Assembly (NCBI RefSeq): GCF_030122845.1
Contig: NZ_CP126084.1
Span: 3,596,001-3,660,000 of the forward strand
DNA length: 64,000 bases
DNA from: Paenibacillus woosongensis
Lineage (GTDB): Bacteria > Bacillota > Bacilli > Paenibacillales > Paenibacillaceae
Reading direction: 5' to 3'
Shown: positions 44,689 through 53,527 of the stretch, one piece after another
Layout of the letters: the number at the start of each line of letters is the position of its first letter
How positions within the stretch are numbered: position 1 is the stretch's first letter
Notes under the pieces: model-generated
Database searches by the model: none
Seen by the model: the letters and a program-made list of their open reading frames with translations, nothing else
What the model was told of the DNA's origin: nothing
Position numbers and translations under genes: made by a program

Positions 44689-45876
44689 TTATTTGTCGTC
44701 CTCTCTTAGGTAGTCTATAACTACAGCGCCCATCGCTTCTGCGGCAATAAGCATACAGTCCTCGTTAATATCGAATTTAGGATGGTGATGTGGATAGTAT
44801 TTGCCGTCAGCCGGCATCGCTCCCACATAGAAGAATACGCTTGGGCGTTCCTTAGCATAATAAGCAAAATCCTCCGATGGCGGCTGCGGCTCGCAGCGTT
44901 CAACCCCCGTTACTCCAGGTATGGAACTGTTCTTTAACGACTCCGCTACAAATTCCGTCAACTTCGGATCATTGTACAGCACCGGATAATCATTCAGATA
45001 ATTCAGTTCATACGTAATTCCGAACGTCTCCTGCAACCCCTCCAGCTTATGGCGAATTTCCCGCTCAACCAGTTCTCTCGTTTCTTCCGTCATCACCCGC
45101 ACATCGCCTTCCAGTTCAACGGAATCTTTAATGACATTGAAACTTCCCTTGCCATCAAAGGAACCAATTGTAATTGATGCTACATCAAACGGGTTCAAGC
45201 GGCGGCTAATGATCGTCTGTACAGCCTGAACAAAATAACTGCCAGCGACGATTGCGTCATTTGCCAAATGAGGCGAGGACCCATGTCCGCCTTTGCCATT
45301 TATTTTTACTTTGAAGTAGGCCCGGCCGGTTTGTATGTTCCCTTCGCGATAATAGATTTTGCCCGTCTCCATCGTGGACATGACATGGATGCCGAACACA
45401 TGATCGACGCCATCCAGGCAGCCGTCCTTGATCATTTGTACAGCTCCGCCTGGAGGCTTCTCTTCTGCATGCTGATGCAGAATAACCACCTTCCCCCGAA
45501 GCTGATCCTTCATTTCGATCAAAGTTTCGCCCAGAATCAGCATGTAGGCGGTATGTCCATCATGGCCGCAGGCATGCATAACGCCCGGGTTCTCCGAGGC
45601 GAATGGAAGGCCTGTCTCCTCCATAATCGGAAGCGCATCAAAATCGGCGCGAATAGCTGCGGTCTTCCCAGGCTTCCCGCTATCGATCGTAACGACGACG
45701 CCATTTCCGCCAACATGGTTACGCACTGTACAATCCTTATCGGCATAAAAATCAGCGATATACTTCGCTGTATTCTCTTCATGAAAAGATGGCTCAGGAT
45801 GGGCATGCAAATAACGCCTGATCTCGATGATCCGCCCTTCCTTTTCGCGCAATCTTTGAAACAGTTGCTCCTTCAA
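44689..45876 (-). CDS. M20-family amidohydrolase (first copy)
   Basis: The 395-residue M20D peptidase-fold amidohydrolase has HACGHDGHTAYML, HQHAEEKPPGGA, GKGGHGSSPHLANDAI and SEDFAYYAKERP. It is first gene of the operon; GAGGCATT-type ribosome binding sequence precedes the ATG. Near-identical blocks with the third gene show an old duplication, with divergence around substrate-facing loops (VGGNGVVVTIDSGKPG against GWDGYGMIVTIRGGKPG). Confidence 0.9.
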   Translation of the reverse strand: MKEQLFQRLREKEGRIIEIRRYLHAHPEPSFHEENTAKYIADFYADKDCTVRNHVGGNGVVVTIDSGKPGKTAAIRADFDALPIMEETGLPFASENPGVMHACGHDGHTAYMLILGETLIEMKDQLRGKVVILHQHAEEKPPGGAVQMIKDGCLDGVDHVFGIHVMSTMETGKIYYREGNIQTGRAYFKVKINGKGGHGSSPHLANDAIVAGSYFVQAVQTIISRRLNPFDVASITIGSFDGKGSFNVIKDSVELEGDVRVMTEETRELVEREIRHKLEGLQETFGITYELNYLNDYPVLYNDPKLTEFVAESLKNSSIPGVTGVERCEPQPPSEDFAYYAKERPSVFFYVGAMPADGKYYPHHHPKFDINEDCMLIAAEAMGAVVIDYLREDDK

Positions 45877-45971
45877 TTTAAATGCCTCCTTAATTTACCT
45901 TGCCAGGAAGTGTAGACATGCTTATATTTCCTGATTGTTGTCACATTCATACATGCAGCGTATAACGACAA

Positions 45972-46001
45972 ACAGAGCCTTCCCCGGCGGGAAGACTCTG
46001 T
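45972..46001 (-). terminator. Terminator downstream of RNase J
   Basis: The hairpin ACAGAGCCTTCCC/GGGAAGACTCTGT has one mismatch and a short loop. It is followed on the minus strand by TTTGTCG, 20 bases after the RNase J stop. Confidence 0.6.
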
Positions 46002-46022
46002 GTATGAAGTAAAGTTAAACTT

Positions 46023-47747
46023 TTAAACTTCTAGAATAGAAGGCATAATATGCGGTGCTCGGCCTACTTCTTTCATGAAAAATCTGCGCATGATCCGGTG
46101 CGTCGACCGAACCCAGTCGGAGCGATTATACGCCTGGCGCTCTCCCTGCTTCGACAGGTTCCGCTTGAGCGACATTTCCGCACGCCGCAGCAGCGGACGG
46201 GCATCCTGCATGTAGACGAAGCCGCGGGTCACGATATCCGGTCCGGCAAGAATTTGCCCCGTCTCGGCGTCAATGGTCATAACGACGATGACGATGCCCT
46301 CTCTAGCCAATTCGCCCCGCTCTTCCACGAGCTCGTCCTCATAGGTTCTCATCTCTCCATTGCTAATAAAGACGTCACCCGACGGAATAGACCGGCCTTT
46401 CTTGGCGCGGTTGCGATAGACGGACAGCGTATCTCCCACATTCATCACGAAGATGCGGTCTTCCGGCAGCCCCGTCTGCATCGCCAGCTTGCGATGAGCG
46501 AGCAGCATGCGGTATTCCCCGTGAATCGGAATAAAATACTTCGGGCGGATCATGCTGAGCATAAGCTTTAAATCCTCCCGGTTGCCGTGGCCCGAAGTAT
46601 GGATATCGATAATGGAGCCGTAAATAACATTGGCGCCTGCCCGCATGAGCATATCGATGCTGCGGTTAATATTCTGCTCATTGCCCGGGATCGGCGAAGA
46701 GGAGAAAATAACCGAGTCCCCCGGGTAAATCTGTACGGAGCGGTGCGCCCCGGAAGCGATCCGGCTCAGCGCGGCGTTAGGTTCGCCCTGGCTGCCTGTA
46801 CAAACGATCAATACCCGGTTATCCTCATAACGGTCAATATGCTTCACGTCGATAAGCATGCCGTCGGGCACGCGGATATATCCGAGCTCCTGCCCGATTG
46901 TAAATACCTTCTCCATACTGCGGCCAATGACGGCGATTTTGCGGTCGCACTGCATCGCGGCCTCCACCACCTGCTGCAGGCGGTGCACGTTGGAAGCAAA
47001 CGTTGCGAACAAGATGCGTCCCTCGCATTGCTTGAACGATTCAAGAATCGCATTGCCAACCTTGCGTTCGGAAGGAGTAAAGCCTTCCCGTTCGCTATTC
47101 GTGCTGTCAGCCAGCAGCGCCAGAACGCCCTCGCTCCCGACGCTCGCCATCTTGGACAGATCGGCGGGCTTGTCCTCCGGCGTGAAATCAAATTTGAAAT
47201 CCCCGGTATGTACAACCGGGCCGTATGGCGTGTCTACGACGACCCCGAAGGCGTCGGGAATGCTGTGCGTCGTTCTGAAGAAATGAACGGCAAGATGCTG
47301 GAACGCATACCTGTCATTCTCATGGAACACATGCAGCTCGGCTTGCCCGAGCAGACGGTATTCCTCCAGCTTGGCCCGAACGAGGCCAATCGTCAGCGGA
47401 CCGCCGTAAATCGGGATTTGCAGCTGCCGGAGCAGAAACGGTATGGCTCCGATGTGATCCTCATGTCCATGTGTAATAAACAGGCCTTTGATTTTGTGCT
47501 TGTTCGCAACCAGATAACTCATGTCGGGAATGATATAATCGATTCCAGATAGGCGCGAGTCGGGGAACTTCAAACCCGCATCAATGATAATGAGTTCATT
47601 TTTGTACTCCACGGCGTACATATTTTTACCGATCTCACCAAGGCCGCCAAGCGCGAAAATTCGAACCGGCGGGGGAGACGATTTAGGACGGCGCTGTGAC
47701 TTCGCTGTCTTAGCAGTCTTCGCGGTTTTGCTAGCTTCTTCATTCAT
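46023..47747 (-). CDS. Ribonuclease J
   Basis: This metallo-beta-lactamase/beta-CASP ribonuclease has 5' exonuclease and endonuclease roles in mRNA turnover. Motifs are FALGGLGEIGKNMYAVE, the metal motif THGHEDHIGA, RTTHSIPDAFGV, and CTGSQGEPNAALSRIASG of the beta-CASP domain. The first 28 residues are a basic tail with three KTA repeats not needed for the fold. Firmicutes often have two or more RNase J paralogues, and I cannot assign rnjA or rnjB from sequence alone. Confidence 0.93.
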   Translation of the reverse strand: MNEEASKTAKTAKTAKSQRRPKSSPPPVRIFALGGLGEIGKNMYAVEYKNELIIIDAGLKFPDSRLSGIDYIIPDMSYLVANKHKIKGLFITHGHEDHIGAIPFLLRQLQIPIYGGPLTIGLVRAKLEEYRLLGQAELHVFHENDRYAFQHLAVHFFRTTHSIPDAFGVVVDTPYGPVVHTGDFKFDFTPEDKPADLSKMASVGSEGVLALLADSTNSEREGFTPSERKVGNAILESFKQCEGRILFATFASNVHRLQQVVEAAMQCDRKIAVIGRSMEKVFTIGQELGYIRVPDGMLIDVKHIDRYEDNRVLIVCTGSQGEPNAALSRIASGAHRSVQIYPGDSVIFSSSPIPGNEQNINRSIDMLMRAGANVIYGSIIDIHTSGHGNREDLKLMLSMIRPKYFIPIHGEYRMLLAHRKLAMQTGLPEDRIFVMNVGDTLSVYRNRAKKGRSIPSGDVFISNGEMRTYEDELVEERGELAREGIVIVVMTIDAETGQILAGPDIVTRGFVYMQDARPLLRRAEMSLKRNLSKQGERQAYNRSDWVRSTHRIMRRFFMKEVGRAPHIMPSILEV

Positions 47748-47841
47748 TATGTGCTTAATTCCTCTCTTGCAAAATACCGGTCACCAGAAGGGCCGGACTT
47801 TTTATGATAGTATTGTATGGCTCTCTATGTTTCGATGCTCT

Positions 47842-48030
47842 CTATAACTTTTCACCATGCTTCAACCGTTCAATCAGATCAAACAGATCGCTCCTCTTGA
47901 CCCTCCAATGTCTGCCGATTTTAAAAGCCGGAATGACTCCCTCGTTCACCATCTTATAGGTTGTAACTTCACTAAGCTGCAAATAATTCGCAACCTGAGC
48001 TATCGTCATGATCTCGATTTCCGAATCCAT
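47842..48030 (-). CDS. Excisionase-family (MerR-like) helix-turn-helix protein
   Basis: The 62-residue protein consists of one winged HTH of the excisionase type: MTIAQVANYLQLSEVTTYKM, NEGVIPAFKIGRHWRVKRSD. The ATG at 48030 is chosen because AGAGGAGA lies 9 bases upstream; a longer in-frame start at 48069 lacks a site. No integrase or phage gene is nearby, so it is probably a stand-alone regulator, as often found in Bacillales. Targets are unknown. Confidence 0.78.
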   Translation of the reverse strand: MDSEIEIMTIAQVANYLQLSEVTTYKMVNEGVIPAFKIGRHWRVKRSDLFDLIERLKHGEKL

Positions 48031-48110
48031 AGAAATAATCTCCTCTATAGAACATTGGTTTGTATTCAATTATACTCAATTATACTCATAATAACTAATT
48101 ATTTTTCCAA

Positions 48111-48153
48111 AACACAAAGCTGGCGCAGTTCAATCCTGCGCCAGCTTTGTGTT
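48111..48153 (-). terminator. Terminator of the GH2 gene and long sugar operon
   Basis: A perfect 18-bp stem (48111-48128 with 48136-48153) with a 7-nt loop is followed on the minus strand by TTTTGGAAAAATAATT, 40 bases past the GH2 stop. Confidence 0.85.
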
Positions 48154-48192
48154 CAACCGCTTTATTCCATTCGTTTTAACCTAACTAATATA

Positions 48193-49983
48193 TCAGTTCC
48201 GGCTTGCGCCCATAATGATTTGCCTAATTTGCTCCAGCGGGGCCTTAGGTTGCCTGTTGTACGTCAGAAGCCCGTTGATCTCCTGCTCTACGTCCGTAAG
48301 CTGGGTATAACAGAATCCTTGTACGACCGGGGAGGCGTACATCGGATCGACGACGTCCTTCAGCCGCTGTAAATAATCCTCTTCATTATCCGCGCCGGAA
48401 TACCCCCAGCCTTCCCACTCGCTCGCCTTGAAGGCAATTCCGCCAAACTCCGTCACAAGGATGGGCTGGCCGGCATAGGCTGCTCCGCCGACGAAAATAC
48501 GGCGATTCGCCGGCATGGCTTCTATTGTGGATTCTACTGTTTCGTATCGGGCCTCCAGCACCTCGCGGCGGCTCTCATAATCGTGAATGGTCACCAGATC
48601 CGTCGTCATATGCTCCCATCCGTCGTTATATACGACAGGACGCGTCTGATCGAGCGATTTCGTTAAATGGTACATGGCCAGACCGTGCTGCTGCTGCTTG
48701 GCATCAATCTGCACGTTCGGAACACCCCAGCTCTCATTCAGCGGCACCCATGTCACGATGCAGGGGTGATTGTAATCCCGCTGAATCACCTCCTGCCACT
48801 CGCTGGTAAACTGCCGCACGTAATTTTCGGAGTAGGCGTAAGCATTCGCGGCTTCACCCCAGACGAGCATGCCGATCCGGTCACACCAGTACAGGAAGCG
48901 CGGATCCTCCACCTTCTGGTGCTTGCGCACGCCGTTGAAGCCCATCTCTTTGGCCAGCTCCACATCCCGCTTCAAATCCTCATCACTCGGAGCCGTAAGG
49001 ATGCCCTGCTCAAAATATCCCTGATCAAGCACAAGCCGCTGATAATACGGACGGTTGTTCAGGCACAGGCGTCCATTTTCAATAGATACCTTGCGCATCC
49101 CGAAATAGCTGTCCACCTCATCCAGCAAGCGGCCATCGCCGACCAGCTTGAAGGAAATATCGTACAGGTTCGGATGCTCCGGAGACCACAGGCGGCCCAG
49201 TCCATGCTCGGCAAAATCATGGAGATGGATGCTGCGGTGCTCCTCCGGGCGAAGCACCCGGTATCGGTCGGCAGCAATCCGCTCTCCTTGAAAAGACACC
49301 GTCACTTCAAGCTCCAGGTCTTGCATGCCACCCTGCACGCCTTCCACGAAAGTATGCAGCTGAATTTCATTCCGGTCGATATCGGGAGTCATGGCCACCC
49401 GCTTCAGATAAGCCTGATCTACCGGCTCGAGCCACACCGTCTGCCAAATTCCCGTAGTCCGCGTATAGAAAATACTCGCCGAATTTTCCAGCCAGTATTG
49501 TTTGCCACGAGGCAGGGTAATGTCCCGGCTGAAGTCTTCTGCGCGGACCGTGATCGTCTGGCCACCCGGAACAAGCAAATCCGTGATATCGGCCTGAAAC
49601 GGCGTATGCCCGCCTTCATGGACAGCAGCCAGTTGCCCGTTAATCCATACTTTGGCCAGGTAATCGACTGCACCGAAATGAAGCATGATCCGCTTTCCGT
49701 TCCACGCCTCCGGCAGATCGAAGCTTTTGCGGTACCATACCACATCGTGGAACTCCGGGTTTCCGATGCCGCTCAGCTTGCTCTGAAATACAAAGGGAAC
49801 TGTAATCGAATGCGGGTATGGAGCCGGGCCATCATTCCCGTACCATTTCTCCTTCTCCCCGATTCGGTCATCATCGAAGGCGAACCCCCACTCCCCGTTC
49901 AAATTGAGCCAATCCGCACGAACAAATTGCGGTCTTGGATATTCCTCTCGCGGAATCGATTTATTGTTCTGGATATTAGTCAC
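48193..49983 (-). CDS. Glycoside hydrolase family 2 (beta-galactosidase/beta-glucuronidase-like)
   Basis: The 596-residue GH2 enzyme has an N-terminal jelly roll (about 20-190; FDLPEAWNGKRIMLHFGAVD), an immunoglobulin-like domain (about 190-295) and a TIM barrel. Acid/base E417 is in WVPLNESWGVP and the nucleophile E512 in ILVTEFGGIAF. There is no signal peptide, so it acts on imported oligosaccharide. The GTG start follows AGGAGGTAAAG. It is last gene of the sensor/transporter/arabinosidase cluster. Galactose or arabinopyranose specificity is possible but cannot be fixed. Confidence 0.9.
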   Translation of the reverse strand: MTNIQNNKSIPREEYPRPQFVRADWLNLNGEWGFAFDDDRIGEKEKWYGNDGPAPYPHSITVPFVFQSKLSGIGNPEFHDVVWYRKSFDLPEAWNGKRIMLHFGAVDYLAKVWINGQLAAVHEGGHTPFQADITDLLVPGGQTITVRAEDFSRDITLPRGKQYWLENSASIFYTRTTGIWQTVWLEPVDQAYLKRVAMTPDIDRNEIQLHTFVEGVQGGMQDLELEVTVSFQGERIAADRYRVLRPEEHRSIHLHDFAEHGLGRLWSPEHPNLYDISFKLVGDGRLLDEVDSYFGMRKVSIENGRLCLNNRPYYQRLVLDQGYFEQGILTAPSDEDLKRDVELAKEMGFNGVRKHQKVEDPRFLYWCDRIGMLVWGEAANAYAYSENYVRQFTSEWQEVIQRDYNHPCIVTWVPLNESWGVPNVQIDAKQQQHGLAMYHLTKSLDQTRPVVYNDGWEHMTTDLVTIHDYESRREVLEARYETVESTIEAMPANRRIFVGGAAYAGQPILVTEFGGIAFKASEWEGWGYSGADNEEDYLQRLKDVVDPMYASPVVQGFCYTQLTDVEQEINGLLTYNRQPKAPLEQIRQIIMGASRN

Positions 49984-50025
49984 TGATCTTTACCTCCTGT
50001 TTGTGTCAAGTCATATTCATCGCAT

Positions 50026-51660
50026 TTACGCCTGGCCGCCGCTAGGATGCTCCGGCTCTTTGCGAAACTCGCTGCGGTAATCCTTCGGGGAGAGCTTCGC
50101 CTCCCGTTTGAACACGCGGTAAAAATGGCGCAAATTCGGAAACCCGGTTTCCTCAGCAATCGCCGCGATTTTATCATCGCTGTCCATCAGCCGCCGCTTG
50201 GCCTCTTCCATGCGAATCGCTGTCAGCCGCTCCACGAAGGTGGTACCGGTGCGCTGCTTGAACAGCGAGCTGAAATAAGCCGGGTTCAGATGCACCTGCC
50301 CCGCCACCTCGTTCAAAGTAATCTGCTTATGGAAATTGGACTCGAGGTACTGCAGCGCCTGCTCCACTGGGTCGTGCCAGGTTTCCAGCCTGGAATCGGC
50401 AATGCAGCGGGACAGGGCTGTCAGGAGCGTCCGGCACTCCATGATGAACTCTTCGCTCGACGTAATCGAGCATATATCGAATATGAGGCTGCGGATATCC
50501 CGCTCGCCCAGCCATGCCTTAGTTAAATTCAGCTTCTCGGCCGACTCGTAGAAATGGATCAGAAGCTTGCATATTTTCTGGTAGACGAGCTCGGGGCTCT
50601 TCGCTTGCCGGCACAGCCTGCCGATCTCCGCTTCCGCTCGGCTGGCCGCTTCTTCTACCCGTCCTTCCAGAACGGCGCGCTCCATCGCTCCCCAGGATTC
50701 GGGATCTTCCTCAAGGCATAAATCATGATCCCGACGGATCGTATCATACTGCAGCACCTTGTCGCCGCCGACGATCAGCCGGTAAAGCAGGCTGATTTCA
50801 GCATCACGGTAAGAATTCGAGATGGAATCGACCCCTTCAGCGACTCGGCCAACGCCGATCGTTACGGTGAGATTCGATAAGGAGGTGATCTGCCTGCGGA
50901 TCGAATCGGCCAGCTCGATCAAGCCGCGGCTGTCCTTGCTGCTCAAATTGACAATGGCTGCGACCTCGGAATCAGAAAGCACGAGGCTATAGCCTTTCAT
51001 CATCCGTTTGTTGACTATTTCCTGCACGAATTGACGGATATAGAGCTGGAACAGCGAGGGATCGGCTTTGAAATACCGCTCTGAGCCTATAGAACCCTTA
51101 TCGAGCTTGATCAGAAAGCAGCAATAATAAGGCTGATCAAAATCAACGCCAATTTTGCGCAGCAGATCCACATGATGCTGCTGCACCATGCCGCGCATTA
51201 ACCCCGCAATAACGGACTCGCTTACATGGCGGCGGATAAGCTCGTTCTCCTCCTGATCAAATTTCGGAGCCGCTGCCTTCCCCCGTTTTGCCGTCTCCTC
51301 CTTCAGCTTGCCGAGAATCCGTCCGAGCTCGCTTCGCTCCACCGGCTTCATTAAATAATCCTTGGCGCCATATCTCATCGATTGAAGCGCGTAAGTAAAA
51401 TCTTCGTAGCCGCTGACCACGACGCATTCCGTTTGCGGAAACCGCTCCTTCACGACGCGCTGCAAGGCGATGCCATCCATCCGCGGCATGCGGATATCGG
51501 TTAAAATGACATCGGGATGCAGCACCTCCGCGCGGTCGAGGGCCTCATAACCGTCCGAGGCATCGCCGACGACCTCCCATTCCGGATCCAAGGACGTAAT
51601 CATGGCCCGCAGGCCCTTGCGAAATATCTTCTCATCATCGACGATCAGAATTTTGGGCAT
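50026..51660 (-). CDS. YesN-type response regulator with AraC DNA-binding domain
   Basis: The 544-residue regulator has an N-terminal receiver (ILIVDDEKIF, phospho-acceptor D55 in ILTDIRMPRMDG, KPVERSE). A long central region follows, then a C-terminal AraC double HTH (ITLNEVAGQVHLNPAYFSSL, EETGFPNLRHFYRVFKRE). The ATG at 51660 follows AAGGAGGAG; an in-frame start at 51726 lies inside the kinase gene and is rejected. It is partner of the sensor kinase upstream and likely activates this sugar cluster. Confidence 0.93.
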   Translation of the reverse strand: MPKILIVDDEKIFRKGLRAMITSLDPEWEVVGDASDGYEALDRAEVLHPDVILTDIRMPRMDGIALQRVVKERFPQTECVVVSGYEDFTYALQSMRYGAKDYLMKPVERSELGRILGKLKEETAKRGKAAAPKFDQEENELIRRHVSESVIAGLMRGMVQQHHVDLLRKIGVDFDQPYYCCFLIKLDKGSIGSERYFKADPSLFQLYIRQFVQEIVNKRMMKGYSLVLSDSEVAAIVNLSSKDSRGLIELADSIRRQITSLSNLTVTIGVGRVAEGVDSISNSYRDAEISLLYRLIVGGDKVLQYDTIRRDHDLCLEEDPESWGAMERAVLEGRVEEAASRAEAEIGRLCRQAKSPELVYQKICKLLIHFYESAEKLNLTKAWLGERDIRSLIFDICSITSSEEFIMECRTLLTALSRCIADSRLETWHDPVEQALQYLESNFHKQITLNEVAGQVHLNPAYFSSLFKQRTGTTFVERLTAIRMEEAKRRLMDSDDKIAAIAEETGFPNLRHFYRVFKREAKLSPKDYRSEFRKEPEHPSGGQA

Positions 51661-51682
51661 AAGATTCTCCTCCTTGGTTAAG

Positions 51683-53518
51683 TCATGATGTGGAGTGGAA
51701 CACAACCGGTTTGCAATCCTCCTCACGGGTCGGCATATGCTTAGCGGGAACCGTCAAAGTGACGCGTACCCCGCGGTAAGGCATGCTATCGATCGTAAGG
51801 CCGTATCTCTCGCCGTAACTAAGCACAAGGCGCCGATGCACGTTAAGAAGTCCGTTGCCCGTGGCTCCGCCAAGATTTCGAGAGTAGGCCAGCTTGTGCC
51901 GAATCTGCTCAAGCTGCGCGGTCGTTAGGCCGATTCCGTCGTCCTCCACGGTCAGCCGCAGCAGGCCGTCCTGAATGCCCCCGGTCAGGGAGATCCGTCC
52001 TTCGCCTACACCCTTGTCAAGTCCATGCTTGAAGGAATTTTCGACGATCGGCTGGATCATGAGGGGAATGGCTTCACAGTCCATCGCCGCCTCCTCGATA
52101 TCCAGAGTGAAATGCAGCCGCTCATCGTAACGCAGCTTCTGAATCGCCATATACCGGCGGATATGCTCGATCTCGTCCTTGAGAACGACCCCTGACTGGT
52201 GGGCATTCAAGGAATACCTCAGTATGCGGCTCAGATTGGTTGTCATCGTTGTAATTTCCTTGCTGCCTTCCAGCTCTGCGTACATACTGATCGATCCGAG
52301 CGTATTGTACAGAAAATGAGGATTGATCTTGCTCTGCAGCGCAGCAATTTGCGCATCCTTCTCCCGAATCTCGGTTTCATAGAGCAAATAGCCGAGCTCG
52401 CTTAGGCGGGAGACCATTTTATTAAAAGCACTGCCTAGCTGGCCTACCTCATCCCACTGATTCACGGGAAACGCTACTTCAAGCTGGCCCTTCTCCACCT
52501 TTTTCATCAAGCGGCTCAGTTTGCGGATGGGGAGCGTAATCCGGTACGCCGTAAATACGGAGAACAGCATCGCCGAACCGACGCAGATGATCCCCATAAT
52601 CGTGATGGAATTGCGAACCTGCAAACTGTCCTGCATCAATTCCGAAACAGGAACAGCCCCGACGGTGGTCCACTGCGTCAGTTCAGACGTAGCATAAGAG
52701 ACCAGCATCCGTTCGCCGCCCGATTCCAGATGGGTTACACCTTCCCCGCGGAAGGAAGCCGCGGCTCCGTCAGCTCCTGGAATGACAGAGCCTTTGCGAA
52801 TGACGAGATCGCCCTTGGCATTCGTAATATAAAGAGATTCTCTCCGACCAAGCTGTACCTGTGCCAAAATTTTCTCCACTACTGCCGGATCGACGTCAAG
52901 CACGATGTAGCCGAGCGTCCGCCCGCTGTCGAAGCTGCGCAGCTCCCTCACAATGGAGAACACCTCGTAGACCGAACCACTCGTCGGCTTAAGCTCGTGC
53001 GTCGTCAGAAAGATCGGCTCTCCAAAATGGCCCTGCGCCTCCTTCAGCCACTCCGCATCTTCATCCAGCTTATAGCTTGTAACGTACTGGCTCTCCGGCA
53101 TAACGACATAGGATGCCCCTTTAGAGCCGTAGAGCGAGACGCCCATAATATCGATTCGTCCATTCAGGAACACCTTGGACACGAAATTGTTCAGCAGACT
53201 GATTTCTTCCAGGCTTAAGGACGCCCCCGGCTTTCTTTCCGAGGCCAAATAATCGAGGATATCCTGGTACTGGTAGGGCATCAGCGAGAGCCGGTTCAAC
53301 TCCTCCATATAAGTGTCGATGTTGAGCGTGATCTGCTTCATCGTCTGCAGCTGAGATTCGCCGACATTCGCTTCCATCGTTCCCCGAAAGCTAGTGAACG
53401 CATAGACGCCAAGCGCCCCGAGCGGGATTACGATCAGAACGGAGTTAATGAGGATCAATTTCTGCGCCAGCTTCAAATTTCTCAGCCATTGTATTCCTCG
53501 TCGCAATTTCGTCATCAT
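51683..53518 (-). CDS. YesM-type sensor histidine kinase
   Basis: The 611-residue membrane kinase has a TM1 at about 20-42, an extracellular Cache-like domain, a TM2 near 300, then HAMP. The His_kinase motif is in LQSKINPHFLYNTLGSISMY, with an HATPase (QPIVENSFKHGLDKGVGEG, LTVEDDGIGLT). It is encoded 22 bases before its response regulator. It probably senses extracellular oligosaccharide, perhaps through the solute-binding protein encoded upstream. Confidence 0.93.
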   Translation of the reverse strand: MMTKLRRGIQWLRNLKLAQKLILINSVLIVIPLGALGVYAFTSFRGTMEANVGESQLQTMKQITLNIDTYMEELNRLSLMPYQYQDILDYLASERKPGASLSLEEISLLNNFVSKVFLNGRIDIMGVSLYGSKGASYVVMPESQYVTSYKLDEDAEWLKEAQGHFGEPIFLTTHELKPTSGSVYEVFSIVRELRSFDSGRTLGYIVLDVDPAVVEKILAQVQLGRRESLYITNAKGDLVIRKGSVIPGADGAAASFRGEGVTHLESGGERMLVSYATSELTQWTTVGAVPVSELMQDSLQVRNSITIMGIICVGSAMLFSVFTAYRITLPIRKLSRLMKKVEKGQLEVAFPVNQWDEVGQLGSAFNKMVSRLSELGYLLYETEIREKDAQIAALQSKINPHFLYNTLGSISMYAELEGSKEITTMTTNLSRILRYSLNAHQSGVVLKDEIEHIRRYMAIQKLRYDERLHFTLDIEEAAMDCEAIPLMIQPIVENSFKHGLDKGVGEGRISLTGGIQDGLLRLTVEDDGIGLTTAQLEQIRHKLAYSRNLGGATGNGLLNVHRRLVLSYGERYGLTIDSMPYRGVRVTLTVPAKHMPTREEDCKPVVFHSTS

Positions 53519-53527
53519 AGCTGTCCC

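Noticed and set aside
46587-47552. 321-codon plus-strand frame opposite RNase J
   Set aside because: It is antisense to a conserved gene and has no family features.
47842-48030. Excisionase-type gene as a sign of an integrated element
   Set aside because: No integrase, attachment repeats, phage or conjugation genes are nearby; stand-alone proteins of this family are common in Bacillales.
48667-49986. 439-codon plus-strand frame opposite the GH2 gene
   Set aside because: It lies entirely within an enzyme gene with intact catalytic motifs and shows no recognisable domain or ribosome binding site.
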